DNA of 64,000 nt from Mya arenaria (taxonomy: Eukaryota; Mollusca; Bivalvia; Myida; Myidae), in NCBI RefSeq assembly GCF_026914265.1, contig NC_069124.1, positions 4,022,213-4,086,212 on the forward strand. The letters run 5' to 3'. Made by a program: the position numbers and the translations under genes. Below the pieces are notes generated by a model. It was given only the letters and a program-made list of their open reading frames with translations, did no database searches and was not told the origin of the DNA. Position 1 is the first letter of the stretch; every line of letters begins with the position of its first letter. This document shows positions 25,391-38,058 of this stretch, one piece after another.

Positions 25391-26690
25391 GGCAGCAGTA
25401 TAATCAGCATCTTGGAGGTGTCGGCCATGTGTGGAAATGTTAAGATGTACTGTAGGCACAGCTTCATGCTTGCTTCCTTTCTGTTCAGTGACTTGTTTGT
25501 GAGAAAATGTGTTCAATGTTAATTTTTAAGTGTTAGTAGCTGGGGAACAATTTTTTAAGCATTCTTAATTCACATATATGTGTTGACACAACTTCGATGT
25601 TATGAATATCTTCTTGTGATTTTTATGCCACCACTCCTTTAAATTTGCTGCTGCCAGGCTGTCTTTTGGTCCATGTTTCAGTCAAGCTGAAAAAATCTTA
25701 TGGCACATGTATGATATCTCCAAATTTATATGACATTGACTCAGAATCCTAATAGGAAATGTTTGATGATTGATCGAAATAACAGTTCAGATTAAATTGA
25801 TTATTGATCATGTTTTGGGCTTGATTTTCAATTATTACACACTCTGATGAATTTTAATATGTTATGACAAAGGCTTTGTTGCTAACAACAAAAAGATTTG
25901 TCAAAACACTCTTTGACATATTGAGCAAAACATAATTATGTTGATCATGTTTTAGCTTTGCATTAGCATGTTTTGTCATATTGAGATTCAGTCGTGATTC
26001 ATCATCCAAATATCATGCCATGATTAAATCATGTTTCCTTGTACGTATGGTACCTGTTACCTTGTATTTTACATGTTTGATGCACCGTATACAATACAGT
26101 ATATCATGTAACATGTCACTTTGTACATGTCCCCTTGAAAGGAACATGTTATCTGCATGGTATTTTTTTTTCTGAACTTTTGTTTCCATGTATTGCATTA
26201 TTACAGCAGCTAAAGAAAGCATGCATATAATTATTTTGCAATTATCACAAACAAATCGTATAGTAAAATAGTATAAGGTATAGTAAAATCATCTGACAGG
26301 AAGAAACAGTTTTGAAAGTGAGTCCTTGGTTATTTTAAACCCACAGTAATGTACCTGTATGTATTCATTGTCTTCACAGAAGAAACATCCTGATGTTTGA
26401 ACATGAACACATTATATCATCATTATATCAGTAGGATGTTGAAAATGGTTTTATCTTACTCGCATTAAAATGCTCCAATATTTACATGTATTTACTATTC
26501 TTTTGTGTTTTTAAATCAGGGAATACACATGTTGTATTTAAATCTCATTATGAGGACAATTATCTTACATGTATGTATTGTGTATTTTTTTCTGGAGTTG
26601 AACAAGGAATCTTAATTGGAAACTTTCTATTGTTAAAATCTCAAAGTTAATAAATTTCTATTTTATTAAATATTGAAATTTCGTTTGTTG
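25391..26690 (+). other. GKAP1 3' untranslated region
   Basis: AT-rich sequence after the stop codon, without coding potential. A likely poly(A) signal AATAAA is at 26649-26654, followed by T- and GT-rich sequence (GTTTGTTGTTGTGTTTG). The UTR would be about 1.3 kb. Confidence 0.45.
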
Positions 26691-27940
26691 TTGTGTTTGT
26701 ATGAACTGATGTTTTCACAGTAGAAATAAGGAAATATGAATACACAACACCAGTCCTAGAAATGTGCATTCATTAAAATAAAAACAAGCTAATATGAAGA
26801 GCACTAAGTAAATGGAACAATAATCCTAGAATGCATGTCAGAATTTATTTGTATACTAATGGAGAAAAAATAGGGAAGAGTGAACTAGATTCAAATATTG
26901 ATTTTAATTATTTCACATATGGAACTGGAACTAAGAACGTTATAAGATGGTGTGCTGACTGTGCATAAGATTTTTAGAAACGTGAATGATGTCTGCAGCA
27001 GTGAAGCCCCCATAAGGCCCGGGCCTGCACATCAATTTGCTTTTTAAAAAAAGAAATGTAAATGTAAGTCTTGGCAAAAATGTTGTATTGGAACTTGGCA
27101 TAGTGTGACCATGCAAAACCCTTGTGAATTGCATTTATTCTAAAATGATACTAATTTATTATTGACAACACTGTTGAGTATGTTATACATTTCCTTGGCT
27201 ATTTACAACAAGTTGATGCAAATATGTACCCAAGCATCATAGTTTTACTTTGTTGTATTAATCATGTGTTTTTGATCTTTTGTATGTGTAGGTTTTTTAC
27301 TGGCCCCAAACTGATGCCCATTTTTGGCCTATTTCTTGAATTAAACTGAAGCTCAAAATGAGATTGGTATTTAAGCTCAATTCTAAATTCATGATAAATG
27401 TTGATGTAAAATATTATTTTAAAATGTTTAAATATAATACATTTACCCTGAGAGAATGATTCTTTGTTATTAAATTATAAATATTTAGTGGTCTGTAGCC
27501 TGTTTGCAATAATTACAACACTACCACAATTTGATTGTCCAAAAATATTTTCAAGGTAGGATTTTGGGACATTGTTCGTTGTTAAACTGCATAAAACCAT
27601 ATCATTGTCAAAATATTCTTGTCAAATTGTGACGTTATCGTTTGGGTAGGTGTAACCTGCCATAGAATCGGAACACTGCCAACCTGGCAGTGTGAGGTGT
27701 TTCGGACACACCTATTCGGATAGGTTGAAGTTTTGGATTTCTGATGTTTGAGGTTGCAATTAGAGTCTTGTCAGTGAGGCATACGTATCGTTTGTCAGTA
27801 GCTTCTTAAATTGAATATGAGTCAATTAGTGTGATGTTTCATGACAAGTGACTATTTGGACTAGACAAGTGACGAACTTTGTGTGACAATTTTGTAAGTT
27901 TGATTGGATGAGGGAGGTATTTCATTTTCCAGTGATTAAC
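26691..27940. other. Intergenic sequence between GKAP1 and FBXW2
   Basis: No coding exon or RNA gene recognised. A short palindrome CACTGCCAACCTGGCAGTG sits at about 27672-27690, within a small cluster of inverted repeats up to about 27725. Confidence 0.4.
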
Positions 27941-27944
27941 AGAA

Positions 27945-28250
27945 TTTAACACCCTGTAAGCCCAGTGGTAGAAGAAGAGTGTCTGCTTTGGGGTAGGTGG
28001 TTACAGGTTCAATCATTGCATGGCTAAGATGTTAAAAACTGGAACAATAACTCCCCTGAACAACAGTGCATTAAAGGATAATTTGCATTACTCAGTGCTT
28101 CTGCTTCTGCTAAGATACGTTGCAGGGTCTGTTACGGTGTAGTATACCAGGGGGAGGCATTAAGTCAAAATGAAGGGCGGCCCTAAAGCCCTCCACTGTC
28201 TGTGCGGGGACTACACTATTCTCCAGATTGTTTCAATCTAGTTCTGGCTT
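27945..28250 (+). mobile_element. tRNA-derived SINE
   Basis: AAGCCCAGTGGTAGAAGA resembles an A box and GGTTACAGGTTCAATCATTG a B box. A body with GCTTCTGCTAAGATACGTTG and GGGCGGCCCTAAAGCC follows. The arrangement fits a tRNA-headed SINE; family and TSD not determined. Confidence 0.45.
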
Positions 28251-28828
28251 CCATAACTTTAATGTTGATATTTATTTTTTTGATGTTTACAACGCATTAA
28301 AGTTATGGCGTAACCCCCATAGTAAAGTCAACCAGAATCAATTGAGTGTGATGATGCAATGCAATCACATGACCATGATGACGTCGATGGATTCTATTTA
28401 TAGCATCGGATTCACATTGTTCATTTAGTTGAATCCAATTGCAGTAAGGCTGTAAATACCTTTTGATAAGTAAAAACAATTTATTTATTCCAAATTTGTT
28501 ATTAGTTATTTATTAATTATTCCAAATAGAAAAAATAACAGCAAAATAAACACTAGGTCACATGGGTATTTTCTGAAAATCTTGGTGTCACGTGATTAAA
28601 TTTGAACACAACTATGACCTAGATAAGGAATGCTTGTAATAGGATTTATTAAAAAGCTAAATCAACTATCTTTAAAGCGTTTTTTGGTTTTGAAAATGAG
28701 TTTGTGAACTACATTTTACTTCATTAACCTAAGCATGCAGCTATTTTGTCTGTACAATGCATACAAGTGAAATAACAGCGTGACATAAAAATGTCACGAA
28801 TTCTGGTAGGGTTTGGATACGGCGTTCT

Positions 28829-28876
28829 CTTCAGCGAACACATCCAAAAAGGTAATATATAACGTGTTCGCTGAAG
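28829..28876. promoter_or_regulatory. Perfect 13-bp inverted repeat in the FBXW2 upstream region
   Basis: CTTCAGCGAACAC (28829-28841) and GTGTTCGCTGAAG (28864-28876) are exact reverse complements around a 22-bp spacer. The spacer holds a splice-donor-like AAG|GTAATA, so the hairpin may surround the end of a 5' UTR exon. Function unknown. Confidence 0.5.
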
Positions 28877-29112
28877 TTCTTTAGCTAGTTTCAATCCTGA
28901 TACGTTTTGATGAAGAATGAACTGCTCAGTTTTACACTGTTAAATTATAAATCCTCTGTCATGATTGATCACTTGTTTGTCAATAATATTTGTTGTAATA
29001 AAGTCTTGAAATTTATTAGCTCTAATTTGCTTCCTTTGCCTAGCTGTCTGTAGGAACTCAGTACTGGTTTAACTCGAGGAACCTTCATTATAATAGGTTC
29101 TTTACAACTGAC

Positions 29113-29557
29113 ATGTTTAAAGAACCAAGTGATCTATTTAAAAGAGAGGTAGGATATTGCACACTTGCATCATTTTCCCAGATTTCCTCAACTCTGCTGT
29201 CTCTTCAGCAATTGCCTACAGTACATCTCCAGTCATAGTCGGTCTTACTTTTTTTATTATTTAAAGTAACATTATGTGTCCAAAGCACAAATTTCCTTGT
29301 GTTATATATAGCAAGCTTTCCAATACATTCAACAAAGACTATTAATACATATACATATATGTAAGCTTAATAGATTAATGATAAACCCAAAAATAATTAA
29401 GTTACTCTTCTCAGAAATCTTGTGATATGAGAAAATAGGAATAAAGGAAACAATTATTTTCCATCAAAAATTTATCCAACAGGCTGAACAGGGAACAACA
29501 TTAAGTGTATTACATAAGCACATAAGCAGAGTGGTCAGATGGAAGAAGGGAAGATGA
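29113..29557 (+). other. Candidate FBXW2 upstream ORF split over two exons
   Basis: An ATG at 29113 starts a 12-codon frame (MFKEPSDLFKRE) ending at a good donor (GAG|GTAGGA). Joined to the acceptor at 29482 it runs 24 more codons and stops with TGA at 29555-29557. That stop overlaps the FBXW2 start codon as ATGA. If this leader exon is used, translation of FBXW2 would need leaky scanning or re-initiation. Confidence 0.45.
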
Positions 29558-32500
29558 AGCTCTCCCACTACCGGTCACCCTCAGACCCGGGGATCTCCAA
29601 ACTACAGAACAACAACCAAAACCATGGTAACAGTAGATTGCTATTCTTTTTATGTTATTTTTGTTGCAAGGTATGCAAGCTTTGAAAGCTTTGTTGATTG
29701 TTTTGGGTGTCATTAAGCAATGGTAAATTTAAACTGGATCAATTGCAAATATCACAAGAATAAAACCCTTGTGAAATAAAAACAATTTTGAGTAACACAT
29801 GTGAAAATAAATACTTTGATAATCATGTTAAAAACACTTATACTTTTCTGATAATTGAATTGACTATGAATATTTTAGAAAACTTGCATATGGTAAGAAT
29901 TGACTGAACATGTTTTATGACAACCAGACCTTAGGCATGCTTTTATAGCTTGATAAAATCTAAGACTTTAATAGAATGTTATTTGTTATATATAACCAGT
30001 GTTTTTGGTGCTTTTTAAATCTAATTAAACTACATAGTTAAGCTTATATATATGCCTATTCATGGCTTAATACACCAAATGTTATTAAAGAACAGTTTAA
30101 CAAACATAATGTAAATCATATACTATAAAAATATTAATCATACAAACACAAAAAGGTATTCCTTGATTTGTTATCTAAATTTCTATTTTGAACCCAAAAT
30201 GATACACTATTCTTATTGATTAAATGATTCTATAATAATGTATAAATTGCTTATCAAATCAATTTTGCTTTAATATTTACAGGAGGAGGTTATGTGGTGC
30301 CATATACAGACTCTGAGAACCAGTTCCTCATCTGGCTACATGCAGTCAGCGTTAACTATCTGAGTTTGACCCACACACAGAAGATACGAACCCTTGATAC
30401 ATTTATAGGGCTTCTTGGCTCTAGAGTAAGATTCATATTTAAGTTTTTAAGTTTGTGTTGTATAATATTTCCAAGCAAAGACACCATGACGTTGAGCAAT
30501 ACGGGGGATAAGAGGAGCAATCGTTACATGTTGGAATCAATTACAGAAAATTGATTGAAATATTGGTTATCAAACTTATTTCAGTATATCAGTTCATTGT
30601 AATCAATATCTGTAAAAATGGTCATGTAATAAAGCTCAGCAGACAAGGCCAGATTGGTAAACCTCTATTCATGGGCATTGAATAGTGATTAGGTTGGTTA
30701 GAGAAATTGTCCAAGATTTTTTGTCCATGAATGTCATGACAAAGTGTAGTATAGATCAGATGAGTTATTCTATGATCCTTTTTCCAAGGCTGTATATTAA
30801 AAGACCGGGAACACAGTTAACAATATGAATATGTAACAGATAAATGTAATTGCTCAGCTCTCACGAAATCTTGTGTTGTTAGCACATTAGTTAGTGCTTT
30901 TGTTTCTCACAAAGGCATCCTGGGATTCATATCCCATGCCTGAGTGCTTATAAGTGTTTGGTTTGTATTCACAAATCCAGACAAGCAGATTTGCTACTCT
31001 TGTCTCCCTCAAAGCATAAGCCTACATTCTTGCATAACATCATGCAACATGAGTGATTAATATCATGATGCGAAAACTTTTCAAGCATTTTAAACATATA
31101 TAAAAACTAAACCCTGATAAAATTGATATCCTCTCATCATGGGCAAATGTTTTTAAAGGCAGAATAACGATGATGCAGTGCAGATGTCTTTGTTATCTCC
31201 CTCCCTGTTGGACCCATTTAGGGAATAATCTGTGATGGTAAATTACAACTGGTAAATTTTTATGCTGTTATCTTTATTTCTTGTTTATATAGGAGCTGGT
31301 GTATCTGTGTGATGTGTTACCACGGCTACTGTACCGGGACTTCCTGCGATTGTTGCCGACGGAGATCAGTGTACGCATTCTCATCATGCTTGACGAGAAG
31401 AGCCTGCTTAACTGCTGCCTTGTCTCCAAGTAAGCCTGTCTTGTTTTTTACACTGTAGTTTTTTACAATTTTGCTCATCTTATGTTAAATGGTGTGAGAA
31501 AAAAATGAAGTTTGTGACAATAATTGTTGTAAGGAAATCTGAGATCTGTAGACTGTCAAAATGGCTCTTTTATCCCAATGATCTTATTATGCCACTATTA
31601 AATGGTGGGTATATTTTAATTGCACCATCTGTCGGTCTGTCTGGTGTTCCGTACAAAAAGATGAAGTGTCGCATGCAAGACTCGCATCCCAAACTCTTAC
31701 TTCATCAATCCTCTAGACTTAAGGTCAATCATCATGGGATCTGGCATATGCTTATATTTTATGTGAGCTCTCTGAATGTAGGCATATAAGTTAATAATCC
31801 ATTGAACTGGATGGCACTTTGGCAGCATCCTCTCTTGCAGGGTTTCTCCTGGGTTCTGAAAAGTTGTCACCACTTTTCCGCCAGGGGGTTAAGGGGGCCC
31901 CAATAGGCTCCCTTACAGGTCTAGGGCAGCGCCCTTGTTGGGGTTCACAGAGGGCAAAGCCCCTTGAAGCTCCTGGGATTTATGCATTTTAATAGTCTTA
32001 GATTGCATTTAAACATTAATAATCATGCTAATACAAGACAAATAAAGTCTTACTGTGACAGCTCTTATGTAACAATTATTATGATGATATCTGAGTGAAT
32101 GTATCCTACCTGTATATGGAAGATTGTTTGCTTTAGTCAGATTTTGTAACCTTACTCCATGATTTGTTTCCTGCTTCAGATAAAGTTATAAAAATAAGCA
32201 CATGTCCTCATGACTGATTTAGCCTGAGCTTATAAAATATATAGGCTCAAGAGTTATTATCTGATAATAATATAAATGTACAGTATTCATGTTTGTTCAA
32301 GAAAATTTCAAGTTCTGATTAAATTTCAAGTTCTGATTCTGTTTCCCATCTCAGATACTGGAACCAGCTCATAAACAGTTTTAAGGAGGTTTGGGTTCAC
32401 ATGGCACGGCGGGTAGGAGCCCGGATCATCACAGAACCTTACATACCCATCCACCAGTACAAGAGTCTCTTCATACAGTCGACTACGCTCGTGCAGCACA

Positions 32501-34504
32501 TGAAGGACAGTTCTGCATTCAAGGTCATGACCTTGGAAGGTCACAGAGGCAGGGTCATGGCCATCACACACAATAGGGACATGTTGGCCACAGGTAAATT
32601 GGATTATGGTTTACATATAATTTGTAAATGATGTCTGGTATGAGATAAAAGGTCATGACCTTGGAAAGTCACAGAGGGAGGTTCATGGCAATTGCTGACA
32701 GAAGGGTCATGTTGGTCATGAATGTTAGGGTTCATGTATAAATGAAGGTTAAAATAAGTAGTGAGTAAATAAAAATAGTTATACATGAAACCTTTAATAT
32801 ATGTTCGTACATTTCTAAAGTAATGAAATCAATTGTTTAAGTTATAATGACATTAGCAAATATTTATTTTATTACAGGTTCAGATGATCACACAGTGCGG
32901 TTCTGGGACATTCATACAGGTGAATGTGTCAAATTAATTCACACTCACAGTGTCTCCTTCCTGCAATTTGATGACATGTTCGTGTACACGGCCTCGTATG
33001 ACAACACTGCTGCATGCTGGGACATTGAAACTGGCCAGCTCATGTGTCGATATGTCGGCCACATATCAGCAGTGTTTTGTTTGGATACTAGACGCAGCAT
33101 TGACTTAATAGTTACGGGCTCTGCAGACAAGTCTGTGAAACTTTGGCAACTATCGTTTGGGACGTTACTCCACTCTCTGTCAGACTGGCACAATGACTGG
33201 GTCACTCATGTGAAGATTCTGTCCTGTAGCAGCTCACAAGATAATGGAGAACCAAACCACGAGGATAGGGACATTCTAGAACACAGCACCTTACAGCTTG
33301 TGTCAGTGGACCGACAGGGCTGCTGTTTCTGGACGGTACGTAACAATGAACAGGTTAACGTAAGTGTCACTCATACCTCAGAATGGTGCATGAATGTGCA
33401 ATCTAACACTTACAGTGATGGCGTATGTGTAAGTACTTGGAACAAACGTGATCATACGCAAGCTCTCTCAGCTTACTCAACCGAGACTGTGGATAACAAG
33501 TGTATGCCTCGACATGTGACCTCGGTGACCTTGCCACCCGAACTTCCTGCTCGGCAGACTGTGCTTGGGTTAGGACAGAAGTTTGCCATCTGTGTGGTTG
33601 ATGAGGGCTACAGCAGGGCTGTTGTGATGGATATGCACTCCAATAGGGTGATGTTCTCCATTCCTGTACCTCCATATAGGTAAGAGTTGTGCTGTTGGTT
33701 GAAAGTAAATGACCTCATTCAGCATTGTATGTAAACTAACTAATTAATTAACCACTGGCAGTGTTGGGACCAGCACTTTGATTTATATTAAAATAAAAAG
33801 TTCTATTTTATCTTCTCTGTCCTAGTATATTTGCCAAACATTTTTCAAGAAAAGTGTTGATGGCTTGTCATATAACTTTGGTATTGTTGTTGGCGGCAGT
33901 GAAGTTTTGCAAAAACCAATAATACCATGCCTGATGGCCATATCCTTATTTATATGAGACATTCACAAGCAACTAGATACACATGTTGCACGCGACAATA
34001 TGCTCATGTGTAGCAAGGCAGATTACACTGGTTTAAACATTTTTGGTTTGTCCCTGGATTGATGGAATAAAGTGATTGATGGCTGGCTTCTGCTTGGGTG
34101 CTCATGTGCCAGTAAATGTCATTCTTTTACCTTTCTGAATTTTACTTGGTTTAATAATTGAATGTGCTGTTTAATATTTATGTAATTGTTCAGTATACTG
34201 TAAGCTCCCAATTTTAGTCGTAAATGAAGAACAATGATTTATATAATTTGTAAGTGGTTTGTAGCAAGAGTCTCATTCAAATGTTCGTTTAGAGTTATAA
34301 AACTGCTTACTGGTATTTCAATGCACTTAACACTTGCACTTAACATTTGCTTACAGGCCAACCCAGAATGGTGCATCAGCCGCGTTGGGCCCAGTGGATT
34401 GGTTAGATGGGTTTACAGATTCCAACCGGATGGGGCTGTTCTTGGCCCTATGTCTCAAAGATAACAACATCCTTGTGCTAAAGTGGAAGGAGGGGCAGGG
34501 ATAG
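29554..34504 (+). CDS. FBXW2: F-box and WD-40 repeat protein FBXW2, 6 coding exons
   Basis: Exons 29554-29626, 30283-30425, 31293-31429, 32355-32593, 32878-33679 and 34357-34504 have GT/AG borders and add up to 1542 nt (513 aa). FLIWLHAVSVNYLSLTHTQK matches the family N-terminus. The F-box is at about residues 88-125 (DFLRLLPTEISVRILIMLD, LLNCCLVSKYWNQ). WD repeats fill residues about 175-505, with GSDDHTVRFWD, ASYDNTAACWD and GSADKSVKLWQ. The last exon gives DGFTDSNRMGLFLAL and LVLKWKEGQG. FBXW2 is the substrate receptor of an SCF ubiquitin ligase: the F-box binds SKP1 and the propeller binds substrate. It is about 60 residues longer than the vertebrate protein, mostly an N-terminal extension and a loop rich in S, D and E near 33220-33290. 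The ATG at 29554 is the first in frame. Confidence 0.94.
30880..31030 (+). mobile_element. tRNA-related SINE relic in FBXW2 intron
   Basis: TTAGTTAGTGCTTTTGTTTC and GGGATTCATATCCCATGCC resemble degenerate A and B boxes, followed by GTGTTTGGTTTGTATTCACA. Too eroded to classify. Confidence 0.3.
31825..32070 (+). mobile_element. DNA-transposon relic with CAGGGTTTCTCC end
   Basis: CAGGGTTTCTCCTGGGTTCT followed by AGGGGGTTAAGGGGGCCCC and GGGCAGCGCCC is typical of the terminal region of hAT-like non-autonomous elements. The right side ends in CTGTGACAGCTCTTATGT, a terminus shared with other repeats in this window. Confidence 0.45.
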
Positions 34505-35460
34505 AAGGCAGTATGGTGTTGCACTGAGGCTTATATGGACAAATACATACAATTTTGCATAATTTCAATATATATGGAGAAGATGCTAATGTTTAATTCC
34601 TGTCTTTTGAAAGTGCTTTAAACATATTTAGTAATAAGTTCCTTACAATATGGTTTAAAATTCTAAGGTAATTCTCTGGTACCTATTATGTTCGGTAATT
34701 CTCCACATAATGTGCCATTATTGTTACATTTAGTTGGAATGGATTATCAGGTATATTTACGAGTGTATGTTGAGGCAAACAGCTATCATGTATGATTATG
34801 TTTGAGCAAAAGGTTATCATGTATATATTAAACCCAACAGTTATCATATTTATGTACAAGCAAACAGCTATTGCGTTGATGTGCATGCAAATATCAGGCA
34901 AACAGCTATCATGTTTTCATTTGTATGTACTAGCAAACTTCCATAATTCAAACGGCTGTCATGTTTATGTACACGATCTAATCATGTTAAGTCCATGTGC
35001 TCTTAAGTTTTGTGTAAAATTGTTTTTTGAATGTACTCAACCAAGGTCTACACAAATTTAAACAACAATACTTCATATAATGTAAGTAGGGTGGTTTATA
35101 ATTTACAATAGATTATTGTTATTTAGATTTAAACTGACATTGGCATTTTTTGGACATAATCTAAATCATGAAATTTTATATCTATTATAATATAATCATG
35201 TACTGAGTTATTCAAAATGAATGATCCTCACGACTGGAGATGTTCAAGGAAAACAGTTTATATTTTTGCTAAATGGTTTAGTTACATTATCATGTAAAAA
35301 TATTTTATGTGTATAAAGGGCTTGCGACGTTTAGATTTACATTATATGATAGAGTTTATGGTATGTTGTACTGATAATTTATTTTCTATGCATGTATTAC
35401 ATGTTGTTGTTATATAACTTCATGGTTGAGGTGCTCCATTGCATGAGATGGATCCTACCA
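34505..35460 (+). other. FBXW2 3' untranslated or flanking sequence
   Basis: No coding exon recognised. A weak repeat of CAAACAGCTATCATGTNTATGTA occurs at about 34778-34970. No AATAAA was found here; an ATTAAA is at about 34826. The nearest clear AATAAA motifs (38022 and 38053) lie beyond the minisatellite, so the transcript end is uncertain. Confidence 0.4.
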
Positions 35461-35469
35461 AATGATTCC

Positions 35470-37787
35470 CATGTATCATGCACCCTGGTATGCTGATCTT
35501 TCATGTACCTTGGTAGGCTGGTCTATCATGTACCCAGGTAAGCTGGTCTATCATGTACCCTGGTATGTTGGTCTATCATGTGTACCCTGGTAAGCTGGTC
35601 TATCATGTTCCCTGGCATGTTGGTCTATCATGTACCCTGGTATGCTGGTCTATCATGTTCCCTGGTATGTTGGTCTATCATACACCCTGGTATGTTGGTC
35701 TATCATACACCCTGTATGTTGTTCTATCATGTGTACCCTGGTAAGCTGGTCTATCATGTTCCCTGGTATGCTGGTCTATCGTGTACCCTGGTATACTGGT
35801 CTATCATGTACCCTGGTAGGCTCGTCTATCATGTTCCCTGGTATGTTGGTCTATCATGTTCCCTGGTATGTTGGTCTATCATACTCCCTGATATGTTGGT
35901 CTATCATGTACCCTGGTATGCTGGTCTATCATGTACCCTGGCATGCTGGTCTATCATACACCCTGGTATGTTGGTCTATTATGTACCCTGGTATGCTGGT
36001 CTATCATGTACCATGGCATGCTTGTCTATCATACACCCTGGTATGTTGGTCTATCATGTACCCTGGCATGCTGGTCTATCATGTTCCCTGGTATGTTGGT
36101 CTATCATACACCCTGGTAGGTTGGTCTATCATGTGTACCTTGGTATGCTAGTCTATCATGTACCCTGGTATGCTTGTCTATCATGCACCCTGGCATGCTG
36201 GTCTATCATGTACCCTGGTAGGCTCGTCTATCATGCACCCTGGTATGCTGGTTTATCATGTACCCTGGTATGCTGGTCTATCATGTACCCTGGTATGCTG
36301 GTCTATCATACACCCTGGTAGGCTCGTCTATCATGCACCCTGGTATGCTGGTCTATCATGTGTACCTTGGTATGTTGGTCTATCATGTGTACCCAGGTAG
36401 ACTGGTCTATCGAGTTCCCTGGTATGCTGGTCTATCATGTACCCTGGTAGGCTCGTCTATCATGCACCCTGGTATGCTGGTCTATCATGCACTCTGGTAT
36501 GCTGGTCTATCATGTATACCCTGGTATGTTGGTCTATCATGTGTACCCTGGTATGTTGGTCTATAACGTGTACCCTGGTATGCTGGTCTATCATGTGTAC
36601 CCTGGTATGCTGGTCTATCATGTGTACCCTGGTATGCTGGTCTATCATGTGTACCCTGGTAGACTGGTCTATCGAGTTCTCTGGTATGCTGGTCTATCAC
36701 GTGAACCCTGGTATGCTGGTCTATCATGTGCCCTTGTAGGCTTGTCTATCATGCACCCTGGTATGCTCGTCTATCATGCACCCTGGTATGCTCGTCTATC
36801 ATGTGTACCCTGGTATGCTGGTCTATCATGTTCCCTGGTATGCTGGTCTATCATACACCCTGGTATGTTGGTCTATCATGTGTACCCTGGTAAGCTGGTC
36901 TATCATGTTCCCTGGCATGTTGGTCTATCATGTGTACCCTGGTAAGCTGGTCTATCATGTACCCTGGTATGCTGGTCTATCATACACCATGGTATGTTGG
37001 TCTATCATGTGTACCCTGGTAAGCTGGTCTATCATGTTCCCTGGCATGTTGGTCTATCATGTGTACCCTGGTAAGCTGGTCTATCATGTACCCTGGTATG
37101 CTGGTCTATCATGTACCCTGGTATGTTGGTCTATCATGTTCCCTGGTATGCTGGTCTATCATGTACCCTGGTAGGCTCGTCTATCATGTGTACCCTGGTA
37201 TGCTGGTCTATCAAGTTCCCTGGTATGCTGGTCTATCATGTACCCTGGTATGCTGGTATATCATGTACTCTGGTATGCTTGTCTATCATGTGTACCTAAG
37301 TATGCTGGTCTATCATGTACCCTGGTATGCTGGTCTATGGTGTTCCCTGGTATGTTGGTCTATCGTGTTCCCTGGTATGCTGGTCTATCACATGTACCCA
37401 GGTATGCTGGTCTATCGTGTTCCCTGGTGTGCTGGTCTATCATGTACCCTGGTATGCTGGTCTATAATGTGTACCCTGGTATGCTGGTCTATCATGTCCC
37501 CTGGCATGCTGGTCTATCATGTCCCCTGGTATGCTGGTCTATCATGTACCCTGGTATGCTGGTCTATTATGTGTACCTTGGTATGCTGGTCTATCATGTA
37601 CCCTGGTATGCTGGTTTATCATGTACCCTGGTATGCTGGTCTATCGTGTTCCCTGGTATGCTGGTCTATTATGTACCCTGGTTTGCTGGTCTTTCATGTA
37701 CCCTGGTATGCTGGTCTATCATGTGTACCTTGGTATGCTGGTTTATCATGTACCCTGGTATGCTGGTCTATCGTGTTCCCTGGTGCA
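35470..37787 (+). repeat. 25/27-bp minisatellite array (about 90 units)
   Basis: Units of TGGTATGCTGGTCTATCATG plus TACCC, with a common 27-bp variant carrying GTGTACCC and further variants (TTCCC, CACCC, AAGCTGG, AGGCTCG). The unit has no stop in any forward frame. A 25-nt period rotates the frame, producing overlapping frames up to 259 codons that read motifs such as YPGMLVYHVPWYAGLS. These are by-products of the repeat, not genes. The array ends abruptly at CCCTGGTGCATCAATG. Confidence 0.95.
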
Positions 37788-38021
37788 TCAATGATTTTAT
37801 ATAATGGTTTTGAGAAAGGTGGGGAAAAGAAAGTATAGTTTATTTTTGTAATTGTTTATCATAATATTATGCATATATGGATTGTTAAAATATTGCAATG
37901 GCTCTTGATTTATGGTACATGTTACTTATGCTGAAGAAGATTTCATTACTAAGCTATCACATTTTGAGAATTCCCATGCTGAGATACTGACTTGTGTCTA
38001 TTGTTGAATTGTTGTTTAAAC

Positions 38022-38058
38022 AATAAACATTATTGTATTGTTATTATTGGAAAATAAA
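38022..38058 (+). terminator. Candidate poly(A) signals after the minisatellite
   Basis: AATAAA at 38022-38027 and 38053-38058 within TTTAAACAATAAACATTATTG. They are the first canonical signals after the FBXW2 stop codon, so a long FBXW2 3' UTR through the array is possible but unproven. Confidence 0.25.

Noticed and set aside
35553..37838. Many overlapping frames of 60-259 codons with YHVPWYAGLS-like repeats
   Set aside because: They are by-products of the 25/27-bp array; no start context, domain or splice signal supports a protein.
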